Below, one piece after another: positions 1 to 6,319 of a stretch of DNA of 8,789 nucleotides. The notes below the pieces were generated by a model. The model saw nothing but the letters and a program-made list of their open reading frames with translations, ran no database searches and was not told where the DNA came from. Every line of letters starts with the position of its first letter. Position 1 is the stretch's first letter. The position numbers and the translations under genes were made by a program. Location: positions 1 through 8,789 of the forward strand of contig DBMM01000033.1 of assembly GCA_002298925.1 (NCBI GenBank), in the 5' to 3' direction. Source of the stretch: Geobacter sp. UBA698 (GTDB lineage: Bacteria > Desulfobacterota > Desulfuromonadia > Geobacterales > Pseudopelobacteraceae).

Positions 1-625
1 TATGCAACTGCGAAAGTTGAGTACTTGATTTATCACCCTTATTTCCATTGATAGAATCTTTTGGATATTTTACTGTGGTTGCGAGTGTCGGAAAAGTTAG
101 GTTGTAAGAATATTCATCTGATGCCAAGCCGAGCCTTAAAAGCAATCTTAAACTCTGTACATTCCCATCAAAATAAAACAAATCAGATTTCTCTTCATCA
201 CTCAAAAAAGTAAGTTTTGATTCATTATCCCTAAAAAAAGTTTGAATGCACTTTTCACCAAAATGACCAAAGGGCGGATTTCCAATATCGTGTGCCAAAC
301 TGGCAGTTGCAAGTATAGAAGGGATATGCCCAATTTTATCTTGACCAATATGTTGATTCTCTTTTAGCCAATTTTCAACACGTACACCCAAGCTACGAGC
401 TACACTTGATACTTCAATTGAGTGAGTTAGTCTCGTTCTCACAAAATCATTTGGTTCTAGTGGAAAAACCTGGGCTTTGTCTTGCAATCGCCTGAAAGGA
501 GCAGACATAACTATCCGCGCATAATCACTATCAAAAGGGTTCCAGTTGGGTGGAATATCCTTTGCTGTAGTGCCTCTAAAACGCTCAGGATTTAACCTGT
601 TATTCCAATTTTCTATACATTTCAT
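1..625 (-). CDS. dgt: dGTP triphosphohydrolase (HD superfamily), N-terminal part, cut by left window edge
   Basis: Predicted dGTPase, which hydrolyses dGTP to deoxyguanosine and triphosphate in the cytoplasm. I translated 208 codons on the minus strand; the reading frame stays open off the left edge, so the C-terminal part is not visible. Family hallmarks appear in the right order: FRRLQDKAQVFPLE (residues 44-57), RTRLTHSIEV (63-72, metal-ligand His68), LAHDIGNPPFGHFGE (110-124, His112-Asp113 of the HD motif, His121), FDGNVQSLRLL (152-162) and a FPTLATTVKYP segment (178-188). All catalytic HD residues expected in this part are intact. The ATG at 625-623 places the first conserved block at the usual distance. 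An in-frame ATG at 697-695 would add 24 residues and overlap the upstream gene by 61 bases, with no visible ribosome binding site. Base composition is low in G+C (line 181-240 has 16 of 60), unlike the dap genes. The family call is secure. Whether it is housekeeping or anti-phage is inference. Confidence 0.93.
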   Translation of the reverse strand, partial: MKCIENWNNRLNPERFRGTTAKDIPPNWNPFDSDYARIVMSAPFRRLQDKAQVFPLEPNDFVRTRLTHSIEVSSVARSLGVRVENWLKENQHIGQDKIGHIPSILATASLAHDIGNPPFGHFGEKCIQTFFRDNESKLTFLSDEEKSDLFYFDGNVQSLRLLLRLGLASDEYSYNLTFPTLATTVKYPKDSINGNKGDKSSTQLSQLH

Positions 626-636
626 GGACTCGCCAA

Positions 637-1308
637 TCACACCCTTTTTATTAGATTTGGAAGCAAGCCATGCTTCTCGCTTACCCTTAATGAGCATGAA
701 CGTTCGAGCAATTGATGAGCGATCCAAGCCCTGTCTACTATTGGTGAAAATAGTAAAGATTTCGCAAGAAGATTAAGTAATTCATTTTCATCATACAAGG
801 AGTTACTAATAAAATGGTAAGACTCACCACTATTTAATATATATCCATGTAATTCTAAAACGTTCAGCACACTAGACACTATTTCTAAATTATTTATTGA
901 AGGTCGAATATGGAAATCAACCAAAAACAGGTGCATCGTTATGCCACTACGCAATGTAACTGACGAATTGAGAGAAGTATTTTCATCAGGTTTAGATTTT
1001 ATATAATTTTCAACTTTACTTACTTCGTTAGTTTTTAAAATTTCAACATTTTTGTTATGAATTAAAGCTCTTGTTAAAATATTTGTTGAAATATTTTCCT
1101 TATCAAAACATGAAAGCATTAAAGAGTCCCAGAAAGGGAGTCCCAAATTACTTCTAATCTTTAAAGCCGATGATACTAATATTTTATCATCTTCAGACAA
1201 ATCCAAAGTGTCTTGTACAAGAGTCTGCTTTGGATAACCTGTAAAAGATATTGATTCTATCTCAGGCAATTCATCTAACAATTCTTTTATGACATCTAGT
1301 GTATTCAT
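637..1308 (-). CDS. Protein of unknown function, partner of dGTPase; possible primase 1D-like C-terminus
   Basis: I do not recognise this 223-residue protein with confidence. It has no signal peptide, no membrane segment and no P-loop, and looks soluble and mostly helical. The C-terminal half has a motif pattern that may be meaningful: a hydrophobic strand ending in Asp (MHLFLVDFH, Asp131/His133), then YHF (164-166) and FSPIVDRAWIAHQLLE (187-202) with Asp192, Trp195 and His198. This order resembles the hhD / xH / hD layout of archaeo-eukaryotic primase-type folds and proteins labelled 'primase 1D-like', but that is recollection, not a measured match. I chose the ATG at 1308-1306 because TTAGG lies a few bases upstream. 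A start at 1350 would add 14 residues without a clear ribosome binding site. Its stop at 637-639 is 11 bases from the dGTPase start, so the two are probably cotranscribed and translationally coupled. It is very AT-rich (line 1021-1080 has 12 G+C of 60), which suggests horizontal acquisition. Confidence 0.8.
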   Translation of the reverse strand: MNTLDVIKELLDELPEIESISFTGYPKQTLVQDTLDLSEDDKILVSSALKIRSNLGLPFWDSLMLSCFDKENISTNILTRALIHNKNVEILKTNEVSKVENYIKSKPDENTSLNSSVTLRSGITMHLFLVDFHIRPSINNLEIVSSVLNVLELHGYILNSGESYHFISNSLYDENELLNLLAKSLLFSPIVDRAWIAHQLLERSCSLRVSEKHGLLPNLIKRV

Positions 1309-1371
1309 AACATACCTAATTCTATAAATATTATTTAAATATTCAAACAAACAAACCGTATAAACTATACA
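1309..1371 (-). promoter_or_regulatory. AT-rich upstream region of the two-gene cassette, possible promoter
   Basis: This 63-base region lies between the dapL terminator and the first cassette gene and must hold any promoter of its own. A -10-like AATAAT (minus strand, 1330-1335) lacks a convincing -35. A TTGAAT/TAGAAT pair with 16-base spacing (1341-1346 and 1319-1324) is better formed but would put the transcript start on top of the ribosome binding site. A small perfect palindrome, gtata-aac-tatac at 1358-1370, could be an operator, but arms this short also arise by chance in AT-rich DNA. Confidence 0.25.
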
Positions 1372-1396
1372 AAAGGCGGCCTCCTCGGCCGCCTTT
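1372..1396 (-). terminator. Intrinsic terminator of dapL / dap cluster
   Basis: A perfect 10-base-pair GC-rich stem (1372-1381 with 1387-1396) has a five-base loop. Read on the minus strand it starts 11 bases after the dapL stop codon, and the stem's terminal A/T pairs give a TTTT run immediately after the GC core. The sequence is nearly symmetrical, so weak termination in the other direction is possible. It marks the point where composition changes from host-like to AT-rich. Confidence 0.9.
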
Positions 1397-1407
1397 CATT
1401 TTGACAC

Positions 1408-2640
1408 TTACTTCAAATTCTTCTTTATCCTCTCCACCGCCTCGATCACATTCTCGCGATGGCCGAAGGCCGACAAGCGGAAGTACCCTTCCCCGCTGGG
1501 GCCGAAGCCGGAGCCGGGGGTGCCGACCACGTTGCATTCGTTCAAGAGTTTGTCGAAGAAGTCCCAGCTGGTCAGGCCGGCCGTGGTCTTGAGCCAGATG
1601 TAGGGGGCGTTGACGCCGCCGAAGACCGTGCAGCCGGCCTCATTCAGCCCTTCACGGATTATGCGGGCGTTCTCCATGTAGTAGTCGATGACCTCTTTGG
1701 TCTGAGCCCAGCCCTCCTCGGAGTAGACCGCGGCGGCGGCGCGCTGGACCGGGTAGGAGGCACCGTTGAACTTGGTGGTGGTGCGGCGCAGCCAGAGCTT
1801 GTTGAAGCTGTAGCGCTCGCCAGTCGCGGTGGTGCCCATGACCTCTTCCGGCACGACCACCAGGCCGCAGCGCACGCCGGTGAAGCCAGCGGTCTTGGAG
1901 AAGGAGCGGAACTCGATAGCGCACTGCTTGGCCCCTTCGATCTCGTAGATGGAATGGGGGATGGACGGGTCGGTGATGAAGGCCTCATAGGCGGCATCAA
2001 AGAAGATCACGCAGTCGTTGGCATTGGCGTAATCGACCCATTTCTTCAGCTCGGCCTTGCTGGCCACAACACCGGTCGGGTTGTTGGGAAAGCAGAGATA
2101 GATGATGTCAACTTTTTCAGTCGGCAGGGCCGGGATGAAACCGTTGGCCTCGTTGCAGGGCAGGTAGACGATGCCTTTGTAATAGCCCTTGTCGTCGGCC
2201 TCGCCGGTGCGGCCGATCATGACGTTGGTGTCGTTGTAGACCGGGTAGACCGGGTCGCCAATGGCCACCACGTTGTCCAGGGCGAAGATATCGAGGATGT
2301 TGGCGCAGTCGCACTTGGAGCCGTCGGAGATGAACATCTCCTCGGTCTTCAGCGACACGCCCAGCGGCTTGTAGGACTTCTCAATGATGGCGTTGATCAG
2401 CCAGTCGTACCCCTGTTCCGGGCCGTAGCCGGCGAACTTGACGGTGGTGGCCAGGTCGTCCACGGCATCGTGAAAGGCCTTGAGCACGGCCGGTGCCAGC
2501 GGACGGGTCACGTCGCCGATGCCCAGGCGGATGACCTTAGCAGTCGGGTTGGCCTCGGCGAAGGCGCGTACGCGACGGCCGATTTCGGGAAACAGGTAAC
2601 CAGCTTTCAGTTTCAGGTAATTATCGTTGATCTTTGCCAC
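1408..2640 (-). CDS. dapL: LL-diaminopimelate aminotransferase
   Basis: A PLP-dependent class I/II aminotransferase that converts tetrahydrodipicolinate and glutamate directly into LL-2,6-diaminopimelate and 2-oxoglutarate. It bypasses the succinylase or acetylase steps of lysine and peptidoglycan precursor synthesis. The 410-residue length is exactly that expected for DapL. The N-terminus (MAKINDNYLKLKAGYLFPEI) and the block LGIGDVTRPLAP (39-50) are typical. Catalytic features are the PNNPTG motif (185-190, Asn187), Asp215 in FFDAAYEAF, the Schiff-base Lys249 in SFSKTAGFTGVR, and Arg388 in GYFRLSAFG for the substrate carboxylate. The start codon is GTG at 2640-2638, supported by a strong AGGAGG five bases upstream. 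It is the last gene of the dapA-dapB-cyclase-dapL series, 46 bases after the cyclase stop, and is closed by the terminator at 1372-1396. Nothing essential appears to be missing. Confidence 0.97.
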   Translation of the reverse strand: MAKINDNYLKLKAGYLFPEIGRRVRAFAEANPTAKVIRLGIGDVTRPLAPAVLKAFHDAVDDLATTVKFAGYGPEQGYDWLINAIIEKSYKPLGVSLKTEEMFISDGSKCDCANILDIFALDNVVAIGDPVYPVYNDTNVMIGRTGEADDKGYYKGIVYLPCNEANGFIPALPTEKVDIIYLCFPNNPTGVVASKAELKKWVDYANANDCVIFFDAAYEAFITDPSIPHSIYEIEGAKQCAIEFRSFSKTAGFTGVRCGLVVVPEEVMGTTATGERYSFNKLWLRRTTTKFNGASYPVQRAAAAVYSEEGWAQTKEVIDYYMENARIIREGLNEAGCTVFGGVNAPYIWLKTTAGLTSWDFFDKLLNECNVVGTPGSGFGPSGEGYFRLSAFGHRENVIEAVERIKKNLK

Positions 2641-2669
2641 AAATTCCTCCTCCGTTTATTAATGGTTCA

Positions 2670-2686
2670 ACAAAGCCCTGCTTTGT
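2670..2686 (-). other. Small hairpin directly after the cyclase stop codon
   Basis: A 7-base-pair perfect stem with a 3-base loop (acaaagc-cct-gctttgt on the plus strand) abuts the cyclase stop codon at 2687. On the minus strand it is followed by TGAACC and not by a T-run, so it is not a convincing intrinsic terminator. It could stabilise the upstream RNA end or mildly reduce readthrough into dapL. Confidence 0.35.
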
Positions 2687-4273
2687 CTACATCATGGCAG
2701 CCTTCTGCTTGCGGGCCATTTTATCCTGGTACATCTGCTTGTCGGCTTTTTGGAACGCCTCTTCCAGCCCCTGTGAAGTCTCGCTGGCAGCACAGCCAAG
2801 CGAGATGGACAGCTGACAGCCGCCCTCCAGCGACTTCATCTCGGCCAGAGCGATTTTGACACGCTCCACGGCCATTTCAGCGTTTCTTTGATCCAGCCCT
2901 GGCAAGAGAATCCCGAACTCGTCGCCACCGATGCGGGCAACGATATCCTCGGCACGGAACGTTTCCAGCAGCAGCCTGGCCGCGGATTTGATCAGGGCGT
3001 CTCCGGCGCCGTGGCCGGCAGTGTCGTTGCATTCCTTGAGGTCATCGATGTCCGCGACAACAATCGAGATGGGCATCAGGCGCCCCCGTCCCAGACGTTC
3101 CAGTTCGCTGTCGAAATAAGAGCGGTTGTACAGGCCGGTCAACGCGTCATGCGTGCTGACATGGAGCAGGATATCGTTCTTCTGGTCCACATTCTGGATC
3201 ATCTCGTTGAATGTTCGAGCAAGAATTCCGACCTCGTCATTGGAGTCGGTAGCAAAAAGACGCTCTTCTCCCTGTTTGGACGAAATCTGTTTGACATGGG
3301 CGGCAAAGCGCACCAGGGAGTCGGTAAAACGGCTCATCAACATCCTGATGGCAATTACGGAAAACAGCGTCCCGATGACAATGAGTGCCAGAAAATATTT
3401 CTGGATATTCCAGAGCGGTGCATAGGCTTCTGCTAAGGGATAATTAACTCCGGCTATCCAGTCAACCACCCCTAGACGCTTGAATGAAGTCAGTTGCCGG
3501 TGGCCCCTTGTGTTTACGGTTTCATCGGTGCCCTCAAACCCCTCCAGAGCCCGGTCAAACAATTTGTTTACCCCTGATTTGTCCGCTATGCTCATGATCC
3601 TTGTCTTGTCAGGATGCATGATCAGGGTACGGTCACTGGCGGTAATAAAGATATAACCGGTTTTAGCGATCTGAACCCGGGACAGGTCACCCAGGAAATT
3701 GTCGGACAGCAGATTCAGGCTGCCGCCTAAAATTGCGATCATTTTCCCGTTTTTGTCCCGTACCGGAGCCGTAAACATGATGGTGGGGGCACCAGGATTG
3801 TGGGTCGAAATGAAGGGGGCCGAGATACCGGGCTCTCCGGTGGCCATGATCCGTTTGTAATAATCCCGGAAGGAAATGTCACGGCCACGGCGGTTGGGCC
3901 GAAAGGGGGATTCGGCGATAATCCGCCCATCCGTTGAGAACAGGTAGATGCCGTTGTCGAAGTTATTCAGGGTCCCGGGCCGGTTGTCCAGAAAACGCTG
4001 GGCCTCGTCGCTGTCCTTGAGTGCGTCCGCCGGAACAGCCCGGGCAACATCGACGATGATCTTGCTTGAAGCGATCAGTTTCTGGTCGATATTCTTGACG
4101 ACCACGTTCAGCAGGGAAAACTGCTGGGACGAGATGGTTTTTTTGAATTCCTGCTTGAAATAATAAAAACCGAATATTGCCAGAACAATCTGAAAAATCA
4201 GCAGCAGACTGCAGACCGCAACAGTCATCCTGAACGTAATGCTGTGCCGTGCGGATATGGTGGCAGTGTTCAT
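2687..4273 (-). CDS. Membrane diguanylate cyclase: periplasmic Cache-type sensor, HAMP, GGDEF
   Basis: Predicted to make cyclic di-GMP from two GTP in response to an extracytoplasmic signal. Order of parts in the 528 residues: a transmembrane helix (about 15-38), a periplasmic region of about 250 residues with double-Cache character (about 39-288, including YLFSTDGRIIAESPF near 110-124 and GYIFITASDRTLIMHP at 206-221), a second helix (about 291-313), a HAMP linker (about 314-368), then a GGDEF domain (about 372-520). The domain has DALTGLYNR (376-384), ADIDDLKECND (407-417) and an intact GGDEF signature (449-453). An RAED sequence (440-443) lies exactly five residues before GGDEF and matches the RxxD inhibitory site, so product feedback inhibition is likely. 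The ligand is unknown. The start at 4273-4271 has only a weak, distant AGGA upstream. The gene sits between dapB (82 bases upstream) and dapL in the same direction, an unusual place for a signalling gene. No strong terminator separates it from dapB. Confidence 0.92.
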   Translation of the reverse strand: MNTATISARHSITFRMTVAVCSLLLIFQIVLAIFGFYYFKQEFKKTISSQQFSLLNVVVKNIDQKLIASSKIIVDVARAVPADALKDSDEAQRFLDNRPGTLNNFDNGIYLFSTDGRIIAESPFRPNRRGRDISFRDYYKRIMATGEPGISAPFISTHNPGAPTIMFTAPVRDKNGKMIAILGGSLNLLSDNFLGDLSRVQIAKTGYIFITASDRTLIMHPDKTRIMSIADKSGVNKLFDRALEGFEGTDETVNTRGHRQLTSFKRLGVVDWIAGVNYPLAEAYAPLWNIQKYFLALIVIGTLFSVIAIRMLMSRFTDSLVRFAAHVKQISSKQGEERLFATDSNDEVGILARTFNEMIQNVDQKNDILLHVSTHDALTGLYNRSYFDSELERLGRGRLMPISIVVADIDDLKECNDTAGHGAGDALIKSAARLLLETFRAEDIVARIGGDEFGILLPGLDQRNAEMAVERVKIALAEMKSLEGGCQLSISLGCAASETSQGLEEAFQKADKQMYQDKMARKQKAAMM

Positions 4274-4355
4274 TGAAATACCATTTTCCTGAAGCGCAGA
4301 TGGATTCAGACTCTGTCTTTCATTGCGCCGAGCAGCCTACGGTATTGAAGGTTGC

Positions 4356-5159
4356 CTACCTCAAGCCCAGCACATCCTGCATATCGTACAGGCCCGGCGT
4401 CTGGGAAACCACCCACTTGGCGGCCCGGACCGAACCGCGGGAGAACATGTCGCGGGTCATGGCGCGGTGCGATATCTCGATGCGCTCGCCCATGCCGATG
4501 AAGTAGACGGTGTGCTCGCCGACGATGTCGCCGCCGCGCACAGTCTGCATGCCGATCTCTTCCTTGGTGCGCTCGCCGCAGATCCCTTCGCGGTGGTAGT
4601 TGGCCACCTTGTTGTAGTCCCGCCCCAGGGCCTCGGCCACGACCTCGCCCATGCGCACGGCAGTTCCTGAGGGTGAGTCTTTCTTCTTGTTATGGTGCAG
4701 TTCGACGATCTCCACGTCGAAATCGTCACCCAGCGTCTTGGCCACATCCTTCAAAACCTTGAAGCAGACATTGACCCCGACCGACATGTTGGGGGCCAGC
4801 ACTACCGGAATATCCCTGGCCAGCTCAACCGCCAGGGCGCGTTCCTCGGGAGTGAATCCAGTGGAGCCGATCACGATGGACTTCTTCTGCAGACCACACG
4901 CTTCCAGGTTTTTGAGAGATACCTTGGGGGCGGTGAAATCGATCATCACATCACAACCAGCAATGACGGCGTTCAGGTCGTCGGAGATGGTAATTCCCAG
5001 GGCGCCGCAACCGGCCACCAGTCCCACATCCTGGCCGGCCATGGGGTGGCCTGGCCGTTCCAGCGCACCTGAAAGCTGCACCCCCTCGGCCTCGATCACT
5101 GAATTGATGATGCGTTGTCCCATGCGGCCGGCGGCGCCGCAGACGGCTATCTTGATCAT
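4356..5159 (-). CDS. dapB: 4-hydroxy-tetrahydrodipicolinate reductase
   Basis: Catalyses the NAD(P)H-dependent reduction of the DapA product to tetrahydrodipicolinate, the substrate of DapL. The 267-residue protein has the normal family length. Visible motifs are the nucleotide-binding VCGAAGRMGQ (6-15), DFTAP (74-78), IGSTGF (97-102), APNMSVGVN (122-130) and the signature ELHHNKKKDSPSGTA (153-167). In the signature, His155 and Lys159 correspond to the catalytic His159 and Lys163 of the E. coli enzyme. I chose the ATG at 5159-5157, giving MIKIAVCGAAGRMG, because GAGG lies eight bases upstream and the Rossmann glycine motif then falls at the usual place. An upstream in-frame ATG near 5210 would add 17 residues unlike the family and would run through the repeat region. 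It follows dapA after a 121-base spacer that holds inverted heptamer repeats. Confidence 0.97.
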   Translation of the reverse strand: MIKIAVCGAAGRMGQRIINSVIEAEGVQLSGALERPGHPMAGQDVGLVAGCGALGITISDDLNAVIAGCDVMIDFTAPKVSLKNLEACGLQKKSIVIGSTGFTPEERALAVELARDIPVVLAPNMSVGVNVCFKVLKDVAKTLGDDFDVEIVELHHNKKKDSPSGTAVRMGEVVAEALGRDYNKVANYHREGICGERTKEEIGMQTVRGGDIVGEHTVYFIGMGERIEISHRAMTRDMFSRGSVRAAKWVVSQTPGLYDMQDVLGLR

Positions 5160-5175
5160 AAATAATACCTCGTCA

Positions 5176-5198
5176 GGCTGAAGACTGAAGGCTGAAGG
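5176..5198. repeat. Heptamer repeat array, three GRCTGAA units (left arm of inverted pair)
   Basis: On the plus strand the units GGCTGAA, GACTGAA and GGCTGAA run in tandem at 5176-5196, followed by GG. The segment 5183-5198 is complementary to the array at 5267-5281. In the dapA-dapB transcript the two would pair as a stem of about 15 base pairs with one G-U pair and a one-base bulge, closing a loop of about 68 bases. The arm ends upstream of the dapB ribosome binding site and does not cover it. Confidence 0.75.
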
Positions 5199-5266
5199 AA
5201 AACCCTCCAACCACAGTCTTTCGCATTAAATTGAATAACCTTATACAGGCTGGCAGACTTTTTACC

Positions 5267-5281
5267 CCTCAGCCTTCAGCC
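5267..5281. repeat. Inverted heptamer repeat (right arm), touching the dapA stop codon
   Basis: On the minus strand this reads GGCTGAA GGCTGAG G and begins with the last base of the dapA TAG stop codon. It is the inverted counterpart of the array at 5176-5198. The same heptamer in both places points to a dispersed intergenic repeat family, not a chance hairpin. There is no T-run after it (GGTAAAAAG follows), so it is not a normal terminator. Confidence 0.7.
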
Positions 5282-6153
5282 TAAATCAGCTTGTATTCCT
5301 TCATGATGGCAGCCAGCTTGGCCTTGTTGGCCTCACCCAGCGGAGCCAGCGGCAGTCGCACTTCGTCGCTGCATTTGCCCATTAGCCCCAGGGCGGTCTT
5401 GACCGGCACCGGGTTGCTCTCGATGAACATGGCGTTGCTGATCTTGAGGGTATCCAGATGCAGTTGGCGCGCCTTGGCCAGATCGCCGGCAAAGAAGGCG
5501 TCGGTCAGGTCAGCCACGGCCTTGGGCATGATGTTGGCCAGCACCGAGATAATACCCTTGGCGCCGCAGGCCATCATCGGGAAGGTAATGAAATCGTCGC
5601 CGGAGAAGACATCGATCTGGTCGCCGCACAGGGCCAGAATCTCGGAGGCCTGCTGCAGGGAACCGGTGGCTTCCTTGATGGCCACGATGTTCTTGTGGGG
5701 TGCCAGGCGGGCAACGGTTTCCGGCAGCAGATTGACGCCGGTACGGCCGGGTACGTTGTAGAGGATCTGGGGGATGTCAACGGCATCGGCGATGGCGGTG
5801 TAATGACGATAAAGACCTTCCTGGGTCGGTTTGTTGTAGTAGGGGGTCACCAGCAAAACACCCTCAACGCCCAGCTCCTTGGCCTTGCGGGTCAGTTCGA
5901 TGGCCTCGGCAGTGGAGTTTGAGCCGGTGCCGGCAATCACCGGAACGCGTTTAGCCGCCTCCTCAAAGACGATCCGGATCACATCCATATGCTCTTCGTA
6001 ATCCAGGGTGGATGACTCGCCGGTGGTGCCGCAGGCGACGATGGCGTCGGTGCCGTTTTCGATCTGAAAATCAACCAGTTCACGCAGTTTCTTTTCGTCA
6101 ACCGATCCGTTGGTGAATGGTGTCACAATTGCGACGATACTTCCTTTGAACAT
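5281..6153 (-). CDS. dapA: 4-hydroxy-tetrahydrodipicolinate synthase
   Basis: Condenses pyruvate with aspartate semialdehyde, the first committed step to diaminopimelate and lysine, and is often feedback-inhibited by lysine. The 290-residue protein is full length for this Schiff-base aldolase family. Motifs: CGTTGES (41-47, with Thr43/Thr44 of the catalytic proton relay), LLVTPYYNKP (100-109), LYNVPGRTG (131-139, catalytic Tyr132 and substrate-binding Arg137) and VAIKEATG (157-164, with Schiff-base Lys160). Each is offset by one from the E. coli numbering. The ATG at 6153-6151 has AGGAGG eight bases upstream. It is the first gene of the dap series and has its own promoter at 6221-6250. No lysine riboswitch is evident, and the leader of roughly 60 bases is too short for one. 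Confidence 0.97.
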   Translation of the reverse strand: MFKGSIVAIVTPFTNGSVDEKKLRELVDFQIENGTDAIVACGTTGESSTLDYEEHMDVIRIVFEEAAKRVPVIAGTGSNSTAEAIELTRKAKELGVEGVLLVTPYYNKPTQEGLYRHYTAIADAVDIPQILYNVPGRTGVNLLPETVARLAPHKNIVAIKEATGSLQQASEILALCGDQIDVFSGDDFITFPMMACGAKGIISVLANIMPKAVADLTDAFFAGDLAKARQLHLDTLKISNAMFIESNPVPVKTALGLMGKCSDEVRLPLAPLGEANKAKLAAIMKEYKLI

Positions 6154-6220
6154 GGTATGTACCTCCTGAAACTCTGTATGAAATCTGTTTTTAGTAAAAC
6201 GGCAAATGGGAAAATGTTTA

Positions 6221-6250
6221 TTTATAGCACAGGGGGGTGATGAAAGTCAA
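6221..6250 (-). promoter_or_regulatory. dapA: Sigma70-type promoter of the dapA transcript
   Basis: On the minus strand TTGACT (6245-6250) and TATAAA (6221-6226) match the -35 and -10 consensus at five of six positions each, with an 18-base spacer. The -10 ends 67 bases before the dapA start, giving a leader of about 60 bases. The spacer contains a run of six C. This is the best promoter match in the window and probably drives dapA-dapB, possibly through to dapL. Confidence 0.75.
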
Positions 6251-6319
6251 AATCTATGAGGCGGCAGAGCCCATTGCAGCGGGTCTCTCCCTGAACGGAA
6301 ACGAACAGGAGGCAGCGAC

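Noticed and set aside
546..776. Plus-strand small frame of 76 codons across the cassette junction
   Set aside because: It overlaps the start of the dGTPase and the end of the partner gene in antisense. No ribosome binding site or recognisable sequence was seen.
1459..2859. Long plus-strand open frame (466 codons) opposite dapL
   Set aside because: It is antisense to the well-supported dapL and runs past its start. Its composition (Gly/Ala/Val/Asp-rich) is that of an antisense shadow in GC-rich DNA, and no family motif is seen.
2888..3436. Plus-strand frame of 182 codons opposite the cyclase GGDEF region
   Set aside because: Antisense to an intact HAMP-GGDEF coding region, with no supporting signals.
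6154..6220. Possible lysine riboswitch upstream of dapA
   Set aside because: The leader between the promoter and the dapA start is only about 60 bases and has no multi-helix structure, far below the size of the lysine riboswitch aptamer.
6259..6290. Imperfect GC-rich dyad downstream of the LOG-family gene (GAGaCCC ... GGGcTC on the minus strand)
   Set aside because: The stem is bulged and short and has no T-run directly after it, so it is too weak to call a terminator.
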